Shown here: positions 7,156 through 16,368 of the stretch, in pieces
Numbering within the stretch: the first letter of the stretch is position 1
Layout: each line of letters begins with the position of its first letter
Source: Mycolicibacterium moriokaense
GTDB taxonomy: Bacteria > Actinomycetota > Actinomycetes > Mycobacteriales > Mycobacteriaceae
Assembly: GCF_010726085.1 (NCBI RefSeq)
Contig: NZ_AP022560.1
Location: 1,612,001 to 1,676,000 of the forward strand
Direction of reading: 5' to 3'
DNA: 64,000 nt
Program-made: the position numbers and the translations under genes
The notes under the pieces: model-generated
The model's database searches: none
Told to the model about the DNA's origin: nothing
What the model saw: only the letters and a program-made list of their open reading frames with translations

Positions 7156-9456
7156 ATGTCTTTATCTTCCGCGACCAACGAGACCGATCAGTTGCTCGAC
7201 GGGCTGAATCCCCAGCAGCGTCAGGCGGTGCTGCACGAGGGGTCCCCGCTGCTCATCGTCGCCGGAGCGGGGTCGGGCAAGACGGCTGTGCTGACCCGCC
7301 GGATCGCCTATCTGCTTGCCGCCCGCGAGGTGGGCGTCGGGCAGGTGCTGGCCATCACGTTCACCAACAAGGCCGCCGCCGAGATGCGCGAACGCGTGGT
7401 CAGCCTGGTGGGCCCGAGGGCACGGTCGATGTGGGTGTCGACGTTCCACTCGACGTGTGTGCGGATCCTGCGCAACCAGGCCTCGTTGCTGCCAGGGCTC
7501 AACTCGAACTTCTCGATCTACGACGCCGACGACTCGCGGCGTTTGCTGCTGATGATCGGCAAGGACATGGGCCTGGACACCAAGCGTTACTCACCGCGTT
7601 TGCTGGCCAACGGAATCTCGAACCACAAGAACGAGCTGATCGGCCCAGAACAGGCCGCGGCCGAGGCGTCGGAGGCCGGCGAGGACCTGCCCCGCATCAT
7701 CGCCGAGGTCTACGGCGAGTACCAACGGCGGCTGCGCGCGGCCAACGCCCTGGACTTCGACGACCTCATCGGTGAGACGGTCGCGGTGCTGCAGGCTTTC
7801 CCGCAGATCGCGCAGTACTACCGGCGGCGGTTCCGGCACATCCTGGTCGACGAGTACCAGGACACCAACCACGCGCAGTACGTCCTGGTGCGTGAGCTCG
7901 TTGGGCGGGACACCGAAGACGGTGTGCCCCCGGCCGAGTTGTGCGTCGTGGGCGACGCCGACCAGTCGATCTACGCCTTCCGCGGCGCCACCATCCGCAA
8001 CATCGAGGACTTCGAGCGCGACTTCCCAAACGCCACAACGATCCTGCTGGAGCAGAACTACCGCTCGACGCAGAATATCCTGTCGGCGGCCAACTCGGTG
8101 ATCTCGCGCAACGCCGGTCGACGCGAGAAGCGGCTGTGGACCGACTCCGGCGAGGGCGAGCTGATCGTCGGCTACGTCGCCGACAACGAGCACGACGAGG
8201 CACGGTTCGTCGCAGGGGAGATCGACGCGCTGGTCGACCGCGGCGAGATCAACTACAACGACGTCGCGGTCTTCTATCGCACCAACAACTCCTCGCGCGC
8301 CCTCGAAGAAGTCTTCATCCGCGCCGGCATTCCTTACAAAGTCGTTGGGGGAGTACGCTTTTACGAGCGCAGGGAGATCCGCGACATCGTGGCGTACCTG
8401 CGCGTGCTCGACAATCCCGGCGACTCGGTCAGCATGCGGCGCATCCTCAACACCCCGCGCCGCGGTATCGGTGACCGCGCCGAGGCGTGTGTGGCCGTGT
8501 ACGCCGAGAACACCGGCTGCAGCTTCAACGACGCGCTGCAGGCGGCCGCCGAGGGCAAGGTGCCGATGCTGAACACCCGCTCGGAGAAGGCCATCGCGGG
8601 GTTTGTCGCCATGCTCGACGAACTGCGTGGTGGCCTCGACGGCGAACTGGGTGAGCTCGTCGAAGCGGTGCTCGACCGCACCGGTTACCGCACCGAACTG
8701 GAATCGTCGAGTGATCCGCAGGATCTGGCGCGGCTGGACAACCTCAACGAATTGGTCAGCGTCGCACACGAATTCAGCACCGATCTGGCCAACGCCGAGG
8801 CGCTGGGAGAGGTCGAGGACGAGGACATCCCCGACACCGGCGTGCTCGCCAAGTTCCTGGAACGGGTATCCCTGGTCGCCGACGCCGACGAGCTCCCCGA
8901 GCACGGCGCGGGTGTGGTGACCATGATGACGCTGCACACCGCGAAGGGGCTGGAGTTTCCCGTCGTGTTCGTCACGGGGTGGGAGGACGGCATGTTCCCG
9001 CACATGCGGGCGCTGGGCGATCCGACCGAACTGTCCGAGGAGCGGCGGCTGGCCTACGTCGGCATCACCCGCGCCCGTCAGCGGCTTTTCGTCAGCCGGG
9101 CCAAGGTCCGCTCGTCGTGGGGCCAACCGATGCTGAACCCGGAATCGCGCTTCCTCAAAGAGATTCCGCAGCATCTCATCGACTGGCGTAGGCCGGATCC
9201 GGGTCCGTCGATGCCCGCGCCGGTGAGCGGGGCGGGTCGGTTCGGCACGCCGCGCCCGTCACCGACACGTTCCGGTGCCGGGAAGCGTCCGCTGCTGGTG
9301 CTCGAGCCCGGCGATCGGGTCAACCACGACAAGTACGGTCTCGGCCGCGTCGAGGAGGTCTCCGGCGTCGGTGAATCGGCGATGTCGCTCATCGACTTCG
9401 GTAGCGCGGGACGGGTCAAGCTGATGCACAACCACGCCCCGGTGTCCAAGCTCTGA
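7156..9456 (+). CDS. uvrD1: UvrD1/PcrA-like superfamily 1 DNA helicase
   Basis: 766-aa SF1A 3'-5' helicase/translocase of nucleotide excision repair and Ku-linked repair. Motifs run in order: Q motif LNPQQRQAV, Walker A AGAGSGKTAVLTRR, ITFTNKAAAEM, Walker B VDEYQDTN, VVGDADQSIYAFRGA, EQNYRSTQNIL, MTLHTAKGLEFP and YVGITRARQRL. A C-terminal Tudor-like tail (PGDRVNHDKYGLGRVEEVSG) corresponds to the part that binds RNA polymerase or Ku in this family. ATG 7156 gives a length near the M. tuberculosis protein; an in-frame ATG at 7123 adds 11 residues and cannot be excluded. No mycobacterial LexA palindrome was seen upstream. Confidence 0.97.
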   Translation: MSLSSATNETDQLLDGLNPQQRQAVLHEGSPLLIVAGAGSGKTAVLTRRIAYLLAAREVGVGQVLAITFTNKAAAEMRERVVSLVGPRARSMWVSTFHSTCVRILRNQASLLPGLNSNFSIYDADDSRRLLLMIGKDMGLDTKRYSPRLLANGISNHKNELIGPEQAAAEASEAGEDLPRIIAEVYGEYQRRLRAANALDFDDLIGETVAVLQAFPQIAQYYRRRFRHILVDEYQDTNHAQYVLVRELVGRDTEDGVPPAELCVVGDADQSIYAFRGATIRNIEDFERDFPNATTILLEQNYRSTQNILSAANSVISRNAGRREKRLWTDSGEGELIVGYVADNEHDEARFVAGEIDALVDRGEINYNDVAVFYRTNNSSRALEEVFIRAGIPYKVVGGVRFYERREIRDIVAYLRVLDNPGDSVSMRRILNTPRRGIGDRAEACVAVYAENTGCSFNDALQAAAEGKVPMLNTRSEKAIAGFVAMLDELRGGLDGELGELVEAVLDRTGYRTELESSSDPQDLARLDNLNELVSVAHEFSTDLANAEALGEVEDEDIPDTGVLAKFLERVSLVADADELPEHGAGVVTMMTLHTAKGLEFPVVFVTGWEDGMFPHMRALGDPTELSEERRLAYVGITRARQRLFVSRAKVRSSWGQPMLNPESRFLKEIPQHLIDWRRPDPGPSMPAPVSGAGRFGTPRPSPTRSGAGKRPLLVLEPGDRVNHDKYGLGRVEEVSGVGESAMSLIDFGSAGRVKLMHNHAPVSKL

Positions 9457-9459
9457 TCC

Positions 9460-9512
9460 CTATCCGCTTTTTGCAGCTCGTTACTCGAACTTGTCCTGGA
9501 AAAAGCGGATAG
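9460..9512. repeat. 53-bp palindrome after uvrD1, copy D
   Basis: Perfect 13-bp arms CTATCCGCTTTTT (9460-9472) and AAAAAGCGGATAG (9500-9512) with a 27-nt centre. It begins 3 bp after the uvrD1 stop and ends 11 bp before the stop of the convergent gene. T-tracts on both strands inside the arms make it a plausible bidirectional terminator. It has the same 53-bp length as copies A1, A2 and the element at 36965-37017, although its arms differ. Confidence 0.75.
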
Positions 9513-9523
9513 CGTTGCACCGC

Positions 9524-10105
9524 TTAGGGTCTGGCCCACCGTCCGGTACCGGGCAGCAGCGCGGACACGATCGTGGCCAGCGGTAGCGCGGGGATCGCGT
9601 AGACGACAGGCGGCAGTTTGGCTCCGGCCACGAACAGGCTCGAGAAGATCAGCAGCGCGATGACGGCGCCGACAACGAGCAGTAGTCGACTCACCCGGCG
9701 GCGCAGCAGCAGCCCGATCAGCCCGGCGATGAGGGCGGCCGCGGAGATCGCGGTCAGAAACGCGATGGCGACACAGAACAACAGGTCGGACTCCCACCAA
9801 CCGGTGATCAGGTCGGTGGCGATGACCGCGGTCGCCCAGCCGCTGAGGATGCCGAGGACAGCCGTCGCGATTGCGAAGCGCGGATTGGGCCATGGCGTTT
9901 TGGGGACGATGGCCGACGGCCTGGCCCGCGGTATGTAACTTGTTTGCGGCTCTGCGCCCTCGGCAACCGGAAACTCGCCGGTCGGATGGCGACGGATGAT
10001 CGACGTCTGCGGTTCCGCGCCGGCGGGGATTTCACCGGTGGGGTGTCGACGGATTATGCGTGCGGAACTGGGTTCGTCACTGTCACTTCGACTGTCACCG
10101 GCCAC
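9524..10105 (-). CDS. Membrane protein with N-terminal tandem repeat, paired with an M23 peptidase
   Basis: 193 aa from GTG 10105. The cytoplasmic N-terminus holds a tandem of about 20 residues, IIRRHPTGEIPAGAEPQTS then IIRRHPTGEFPVAEGAEPQT. Four hydrophobic spans follow (about residues 77-98, 108-135, 140-162 and 166-185), separated by a basic loop LLRRRVSR. The GTG directly follows the TAA of the upstream peptidase gene with no spacer (TAAGTG), so the two are translationally linked. No characterised family is recognised. A role with the peptidase in envelope remodelling is inference from coupling only. Confidence 0.7.
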   Translation of the reverse strand: MAGDSRSDSDEPSSARIIRRHPTGEIPAGAEPQTSIIRRHPTGEFPVAEGAEPQTSYIPRARPSAIVPKTPWPNPRFAIATAVLGILSGWATAVIATDLITGWWESDLLFCVAIAFLTAISAAALIAGLIGLLLRRRVSRLLLVVGAVIALLIFSSLFVAGAKLPPVVYAIPALPLATIVSALLPGTGRWARP

Positions 10106-11170
10106 TTAGCCAGAGTAATTGCCGAGCGAGAGTCCCCGTTTTGCGAGCCAGCCGACGGGGTCGACCCGGTCGGTGCCGTTGAGCAGCACCTCGAAGTGCA
10201 GGTGGGGACCCGTCGAGTTTCCGGTGTTGCCCATCTTGGCGATCTGATCACCGGCCCAGACGCGTTGACCGATCTCGACATTCCACGCGCTGAGATGGCC
10301 GTACAGCGTGACGGTGCCGTCGGCGTGCCGCAGCTTGACCCAGTTGCCGTAGCCGCCCGTCGGGCCTGCGGCGATGACGACGCCGTCGGAGGCCGCGAGG
10401 ACCGGCGTGCCGATCGAGTTGGCGATGTCGACGCCGCCGTGCAGCACGCCCCAGCGGTACCCGAACCCGGACGTCCATGTGCCCTTGGTGGGCATCACGA
10501 ACATGGGGCGTTGCAGCCGGGCCTCGCGCTCCGCGCGCTCGTTGGCGAATGCGGCGGCCTTGGTGACCTCCTCGGCGTGCACGGACGAATCAACCGTCGA
10601 GGAGACGCTCACGATCTGCATGCCGTCGGCCGAGCCGACGATCGCGCCGCCGCCCATCACGTCGTGATCCGACGCCAGCACAGTGCCCGGAGCTTCCTTC
10701 GTCGTGTTGGCCATGGTGTACGCTCCCGCAGCGGTTGCGCCGACCGCCATCGCGGCGACCATCAACCGGCCCCTGATGGGCACTTCCTGCTTCCGGTGCG
10801 CCCCGCCGCGGCCGGCGATGGCGATGACATCGGTCGCGGCCATGCCGTCGCTGACGTCGGTGTGGCTGTCGCGGTAGGCGTGCGAGGACGGGCGTTCGTC
10901 GCGCGCATCACGGCGGAATTCCGACGGAACGGCCAGTGGCAGCGGTAGCTGGTCCTCGGTGTCGTTCAGGTCGTCGAGCTCGGGTGCACGGTGGATGCGC
11001 GCCTCGCGATCGAAGGCACTGTTCTCGTAGAAGTCGAGGTCAGCGAGGTCGCCGAATTCGTTGAACGGAATGATGTCGGTGACTTCGGCAGCGTGCTCGG
11101 GGACGCGGCTGAGGGTTTGCCGTTTCGTCGAGACTCCTCTCGGAGATCGGGACGAACGGTGCTGTGCCAA
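10106..11170 (-). CDS. Membrane-anchored M23 (LytM-type) metallopeptidase
   Basis: 354 aa, corresponding in position and domain to Rv0950c. A long cytoplasmic N-terminus is followed by one membrane anchor (about residues 133-155, RLMVAAMAVGATAAGAYTMA), a coiled stretch (EEVTKAAAFANERAEREA) and a C-terminal M23 domain. The zinc ligands are visible: HGGVDIA (HxxxD) and PHLHFEV (HxH), together with SGFGYRW and YGHLS. It probably cleaves peptidoglycan peptide stems or activates another hydrolase outside the membrane. TTG 11170 is chosen because AGAGGGAA lies 8 nt upstream and the family N-terminus fits. Confidence 0.88.
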   Translation of the reverse strand: MAQHRSSRSPRGVSTKRQTLSRVPEHAAEVTDIIPFNEFGDLADLDFYENSAFDREARIHRAPELDDLNDTEDQLPLPLAVPSEFRRDARDERPSSHAYRDSHTDVSDGMAATDVIAIAGRGGAHRKQEVPIRGRLMVAAMAVGATAAGAYTMANTTKEAPGTVLASDHDVMGGGAIVGSADGMQIVSVSSTVDSSVHAEEVTKAAAFANERAEREARLQRPMFVMPTKGTWTSGFGYRWGVLHGGVDIANSIGTPVLAASDGVVIAAGPTGGYGNWVKLRHADGTVTLYGHLSAWNVEIGQRVWAGDQIAKMGNTGNSTGPHLHFEVLLNGTDRVDPVGWLAKRGLSLGNYSG

Positions 11171-11277
11171 CCTGGAATTCCCTCTGCTCGTGATCAGTTC
11201 GTTATCTACCTAGACCACAGGCACGTTAACCAAATCCCAATGTTGGTGGCAACCCGAAGGAGTATTCCGCCGATTAA

Positions 11278-11293
11278 TGTGACCTGTATCACC
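11278..11293. promoter_or_regulatory. Candidate CRP (cAMP receptor) site upstream of sucC
   Basis: TGTGACCTGTATCACC matches TGTGA-N6-TCACA in nine of ten fixed positions. It lies about 140 bp before the sucC ATG and about 108 bp before the divergent peptidase start. Regulation of a TCA-cycle operon by mycobacterial CRP is plausible but not shown. Confidence 0.45.
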
Positions 11294-11431
11294 CAAGCCC
11301 TGCGGTGAGATCCACCACATGAGAGGTAGGCGGTTCAGAGGTCACGGCCCCGTGTGGATAAAGTTCCCCCGAGCCCGCCAGGGGGAAACCTTCGACCTCA
11401 CCGCTCGACAGACAGGGATGTTTCAGAGCCC

Positions 11432-12595
<1,164 letters not shown>

Positions 12596-12617
12596 GGGAC
12601 TTAAGGGGTTTCAAGCA

Positions 12618-13520
12618 ATGTCGATCTTTCTGAACAAGGACTCCAAGGTCATCGTCCAGGGCATCACCGGCGGTGAGGGCACCAAGCACACCGCGCTGAT
12701 GCTCAAGGCGGGCACCCAGCTGGTCGGCGGCGTGAACGCGCGCAAGGCCGGAACGACGGTGTCGCACAAGGACAAGGACGGCAACGACGTCGAGCTGCCG
12801 GTCTTCGGTACGGTCGCCGAGGCGATCAAGGAGACGGGCGCCGACGTGTCGGTCGTCTTCGTGCCGCCGAAGTTCGCCAAGGACGCGATCATCGAGGCCA
12901 TCGACGCCGAGATTCCGCTGCTGGTGGTCATCACCGAGGGAATTCCGGTGCAGGACAGCGCATATGCGTGGGCTTACAACGTCGAGAAGGGGCAGAAGAC
13001 CCGGATCATCGGCCCCAACTGCCCCGGCATCATCACGCCGGGCGAGGCGCTGGCGGGTATCACCCCGGCCAACATCACCGGCCCCGGTCCGGTGGGCCTG
13101 GTGTCGAAGTCGGGCACGCTGACCTACCAGATGATGTTCGAGCTGCGGGACTTCGGCTTCTCGACGGCCATCGGCATCGGTGGTGACCCAGTCATCGGCA
13201 CCACCCACATCGATGCCATCGAGGCGTTCGAGAAGGACCCCGACACCAAGATCATCGTGATGATCGGCGAGATCGGCGGCGACGCCGAGGAGCGGGCGGC
13301 CGACTACATCAAGGCCAACGTCTCCAAGCCGGTCGTCGGCTACGTCGCGGGCTTCACCGCGCCGGAGGGTAAGACGATGGGCCACGCCGGCGCGATCGTG
13401 TCGGGCTCGTCGGGCACCGCCGCGGCGAAGAAGGAAGCGCTGGAGGCCGCCGGCGTCAAGGTCGGTAAGACCCCGTCGGAGACCGCCAAGTTGGCGCGGG
13501 AGATCCTGCAGAGCCTGTAA
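12618..13520 (+). CDS. sucD: Succinyl-CoA ligase, alpha subunit
   Basis: 300 aa. The N-terminal CoA-binding Rossmann domain has [13 protein letters not shown] and [22 protein letters not shown] and [10 protein letters not shown] (about residues 134-175) are family signatures, and the phosphorylated His is in [13 protein letters not shown] (about residue 256). It carries the phosphohistidine intermediate and binds CoA. The ATG at 12618 sits after AAGGGG. Two stem-loops follow the stop codon. Confidence 0.97.
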   Translation: MSIFLNKDSKVIVQGITGGEGTKHTALMLKAGTQLVGGVNARKAGTTVSHKDKDGNDVELPVFGTVAEAIKETGADVSVVFVPPKFAKDAIIEAIDAEIPLLVVITEGIPVQDSAYAWAYNVEKGQKTRIIGPNCPGIITPGEALAGITPANITGPGPVGLVSKSGTLTYQMMFELRDFGFSTAIGIGGDPVIGTTHIDAIEAFEKDPDTKIIVMIGEIGGDAEERAADYIKANVSKPVVGYVAGFTAPEGKTMGHAGAIVSGSSGTAAAKKEALEAAGVKVGKTPSETAKLAREILQSL

Positions 13521-13573
13521 GGCTTCACCGAAGCCGCGGCCAGATCGCGATTCCGCCGGAATCCGCGATCTGG
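13521..13573. terminator. Tandem stem-loops after sucD
   Basis: Directly after the sucD TAA lies GGCTTC-ACC-GAAGCC (13521-13535). It is followed by a longer stem, CCAGATCGCGATTCC (13540-13554) against GGAATCCGCGATCTGG (13558-13573), with one extra base in the right arm. There is no U-tract, so this may be a non-canonical terminator or an mRNA 3' protection structure. Confidence 0.5.
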
Positions 13574-13637
13574 CTGGACCCGCACCGTAGGTACGGGACA
13601 GTTTCGCGTTTGGTGGCGTGAAGTGCGCCGCAGAATT

Positions 13638-13651
13638 AGGAACACGTTCTA
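13638..13651. promoter_or_regulatory. KstR-type operator upstream of the thiolase-like gene
   Basis: AGGAACACGTTCTA fits the KstR consensus TNNAACNNGTTNNA except for its first base. It lies 46 bp before the ATG at 13697. A perfect site (16086-16099) precedes the convergent LLM oxidoreductase gene, which strengthens the call. KstR is the sterol-responsive TetR repressor of mycobacteria. Confidence 0.6.
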
Positions 13652-13663
13652 ACAATCCGTTAG

Positions 13664-13687
13664 CCTGACAAATTGACACGTGTCAGG
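13664..13687. promoter_or_regulatory. Nested dyad overlapping the ribosome-binding site
   Basis: CCTGACA (13664-13670) and TGTCAGG (13681-13687) are an inverted pair 10 nt apart. The right half also belongs to the perfect palindrome TGACACGTGTCA (13674-13685). It overlaps the AGGAGG of the thiolase-like gene, so a second regulator could bind here in addition to KstR. Confidence 0.4.
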
Positions 13688-13696
13688 AGGTCTGTC

Positions 13697-15232
13697 ATGG
13701 CGGTCGATCCGCGTACGCCGGTGTTGGTCGGTGTCGGGCAGTTCACCGAGCGCATCGACGATCCCTCCTATCGGGGCATGTCAGCGGTGGAGTTGGCGAC
13801 GGCCGCGGCGGAGGCCGCGCTCGCCGATACCGGCGTGGAATCGACCACCGTCGCGGGCGCGATCGAGGTGTTCGCCGGACTCCGGCAGTTCGAGATCTGC
13901 ACGCCCTACACCAAGCCGCCGCTCGGTTGCTCCGACAACTACCTGCGATCGGTGGCGCGCCGGATCGGGGCCGACCCGAAGCGTGCGGTGCTGGAGCCCA
14001 TCGGCGGCAACGGACCGCAGAAGTTGGTGACGGAGTTCGCCGGGGCGATCGCCGCAGGCGACATCGAGGTCGCGTTGGTCCTCGGTTCCGAGAACGGTTC
14101 CACGTTGCGGACCTTTGCCCGCCGCGACGACAAACCGGACCACAGCGAGACCGTCGGTGGCCAACTCGAGGACCGCGGCTACGGCTTCGAGCAGTACATG
14201 AGCGAGTACACCGTGACGCACGGGCTCACCGGTGCACCTGTGCAGTACGGGCTGTTGGACAACGCGCGTCGCGCGCGACTTGGCCTCAGCGTCGAGGACT
14301 ACCTGCGCAGCATGGCCGAGCTCTTCTCGCCGTTCTCCAAAGTTGCTGCCAAGAACCCGTTTTCGTCCTCACCGGTCGAGCGTTCGGTTGACGAGCTGAT
14401 GACCGTCACCGACGAGAACCGGATGATCTGTGATCCGTATCCGCGCCTGATGGTGGCGCGCGATCAGGTGAACCAGGGTGCGGCCGTTCTGCTGATGTCG
14501 GTGTCGGCCGCGCGCCGACTCGGGGTGGCCGAGGAGAAGTGGGTGTACCTGCACGGCCACGCGGATCAAATCGAACAAGACCTGCTGAACCGGGTCGATC
14601 TCAGTGTGAGTATCTCGGCGAAACAGGCTGTGGCAGAGGCGCTTCGGGTGGCGGGCATCGGCATCGACGAAGTGACCACATTCGATCTCTACAGTTGCTT
14701 CCCGTTCCCCGTCTTCTCGGTGTGCGACGAGTTCGGCGTGGCGCCGAATGATCCGCGCGGCCTCACGCTCACCGGCGGCCTGCCGTATTTCGGCGGCCCC
14801 GGCAACAGCTATTCCCTCCACGGTATCGCCGAGACGGTCACTGAATTGCGGGACAAGCCAGGCGCATTCGGCCTCGTCGGCGCCAACGGCGGAATCATGA
14901 CCAAGTATTCGGTCGGGGTGTACTCGACCGAGCCACGCGACTGGGCCGCGGACCGCAGCAAGGAGTTGCAGGCGGATATCGCTGCGCTGCCCAAGGTGGC
15001 AGTCACCCGCAACGTCGAGGGGCGCGGCACCATCGAGACGTACTCGGTGCGCTACGACTGGCCGGTCCGAACGGGCGTCATCATCGGACGCCTTGACGCA
15101 GACGGCAGCCGGTTCATGGCACTGACCACCGACGACGACCTGGTGGCGTTGATGAGCGACGGCGACCCGATCGGTGCGGCGATCTCCGTCACCTCCGACG
15201 GCAAGAAGAACACCGCCTCGCTCAGCGTTTAG
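13697..15232 (+). CDS. Thiolase-like acetyl-CoA acetyltransferase family protein
   Basis: 511 aa of the thiolase superfamily, subgroup of uncharacterised mycobacterial proteins. N-terminal PVLVGVGQFTER and MSAVELATAAAEAALADTG are typical. In the region where thiolases carry the nucleophilic Cys this protein has PIGGNGPQKLV with no Cys. Other catalytic positions survive: YSCFPFPV, GGPGNSYSLHGIAE (His) and GLVGANGG. CAGGAGG lies 6 nt before ATG 13697, a strong start. The KstR-type sites suggest a sterol or steroid side-chain CoA-ester substrate. Its stop overlaps that of the convergent LLM gene. Activity as a true thiolase is doubtful. Confidence 0.75.
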   Translation: MAVDPRTPVLVGVGQFTERIDDPSYRGMSAVELATAAAEAALADTGVESTTVAGAIEVFAGLRQFEICTPYTKPPLGCSDNYLRSVARRIGADPKRAVLEPIGGNGPQKLVTEFAGAIAAGDIEVALVLGSENGSTLRTFARRDDKPDHSETVGGQLEDRGYGFEQYMSEYTVTHGLTGAPVQYGLLDNARRARLGLSVEDYLRSMAELFSPFSKVAAKNPFSSSPVERSVDELMTVTDENRMICDPYPRLMVARDQVNQGAAVLLMSVSAARRLGVAEEKWVYLHGHADQIEQDLLNRVDLSVSISAKQAVAEALRVAGIGIDEVTTFDLYSCFPFPVFSVCDEFGVAPNDPRGLTLTGGLPYFGGPGNSYSLHGIAETVTELRDKPGAFGLVGANGGIMTKYSVGVYSTEPRDWAADRSKELQADIAALPKVAVTRNVEGRGTIETYSVRYDWPVRTGVIIGRLDADGSRFMALTTDDDLVALMSDGDPIGAAISVTSDGKKNTASLSV

Positions 15233-16077
15233 ACCAGCGCGGCGAGCTTGCCTGCCAGGCGCTCCACGTACGCCGCGACCTCGTCCGCCGATTTGTCGGG
15301 CAGGCCGAACAGCACCTCGGTGACCCCGAGATCGGCCCACCGGGCCAGCTTGTCGGGGTCGGGCTTGAAGTCCAGCGCAACGATCTGCGGTGCGCCGTCC
15401 CGGCCCGCCGCCGCCCAGGTGTCCTGCAGCAGCTTGACCGGCGCGTCGATGTCGAAGTCACGTGGTGTGGTGATCCAGCCGTCGGCCGAGCGCGCGATCC
15501 ACTTGAAGTTCTTCTCGGTTCCCGCCGCGCCCACCAGCACCGGCACGTGCGCCTGGACCGGCTTCGGCCAGGCCCAGCTGGGCCCGAACTTGACGAACTC
15601 GCCGTCGTATTCGGCTTCCTCCTGAGTCCACAGCGCCCGCATGGCCTCCAGATATTCGCGCAACATGGTGCGGCGCCGGCCGGGCGGCACGTTGTGGTCG
15701 GCCAATTCGTCGGTGTTCCAACCGAATCCGACACCGAGGGACACGCGACCGCCGGAGAGATGATCCAGCGTGGCGATCGACTTCGCCAGCGTGATGGGGT
15801 CGTGCTCGACCGGCAGCGCCACCGCCGTGGACAGCCGCACCCGCGAGGTGACGGCGCAGGCGGCGCCCAGCGACACCCAGGGATCGAGGGTGCGCATATA
15901 GCGGTCGTCGGGCAGGGACTCGTCGCCTGTCGTGGGATGCGCGGCCTCCCGCTTGACCGGGATATGCGTGTGTTCGGGCACGTAGAACGTGGTGAAGCCA
16001 TGTTCGTCGGCCAGCTTGGCGGCTGATGCCGGGTCGATGCCCCGGTCGCTGCTGAAAAGTACGAGCCCGTAGTCCAT
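15229..16077 (-). CDS. LLM-class flavin (F420 or FMN) dependent oxidoreductase
   Basis: 282 aa, matching Rv0953c in position. Bacterial-luciferase-like TIM barrel with FYVPEHTHIP, TAVALPVEHDPITLAKSIATLD, GRVSLGVGFGWNTDEL and VPVLVGAAG. Such enzymes use F420 or FMN to oxidise or reduce small substrates; the cofactor cannot be fixed here. ATG 16077 (MDYGLVLFSSD) begins the conserved domain. A perfect KstR operator starts 9 nt upstream, overlapping the expected promoter, so repression by KstR is likely. The TAA overlaps the TAG of the facing thiolase-like gene within TTAG (15229-15232). Confidence 0.85.
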   Translation of the reverse strand: MDYGLVLFSSDRGIDPASAAKLADEHGFTTFYVPEHTHIPVKREAAHPTTGDESLPDDRYMRTLDPWVSLGAACAVTSRVRLSTAVALPVEHDPITLAKSIATLDHLSGGRVSLGVGFGWNTDELADHNVPPGRRRTMLREYLEAMRALWTQEEAEYDGEFVKFGPSWAWPKPVQAHVPVLVGAAGTEKNFKWIARSADGWITTPRDFDIDAPVKLLQDTWAAAGRDGAPQIVALDFKPDPDKLARWADLGVTEVLFGLPDKSADEVAAYVERLAGKLAALV

Positions 16078-16085
16078 GACTGAAT

Positions 16086-16099
16086 TAGAACGTGTTCTA
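16086..16099. promoter_or_regulatory. KstR operator (perfect palindrome)
   Basis: TAGAACGTGTTCTA is a perfect 14-bp palindrome matching TNNAACNNGTTNNA. It is placed 9 bp upstream of the LLM oxidoreductase ATG (minus strand), where bound KstR would block transcription start. The remaining intergenic stretch to 16368 is comparatively AT-rich and probably holds the promoter of the GT2 gene; no riboswitch motif was recognised in it. Confidence 0.75.
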
Positions 16100-16368
16100 G
16101 TCTGAAGGGCAAGACCGGGGTCTCCAACGCCCGATGAGGCCTTGGCGGCCGTTCGCTGTGCACGTGTGAACCATTTCGCATTCCGTTGCGGCGCCCCGCG
16201 TGAGCGCGTCGTATCCGCAGTTGGCAAGGGCGACGAATTACTTTGCCGGGTAACGGCATCGGCTCACCACGCGAAATAGTCCAGGAAAGCTCCATTCGAT
16301 CCATTGCATGTTGAGCACGAATGCCCGGCGCAGTCGCCGGTGCAAAAACCAAATCTTGAGGCAAATTC

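Noticed and set aside
16100..16368. Cyclic-dinucleotide riboswitch before the GT2 gene
   Set aside because: The region is AT-rich and long enough, but none of the conserved blocks I know for c-di-GMP or c-di-AMP riboswitches are recognisable.
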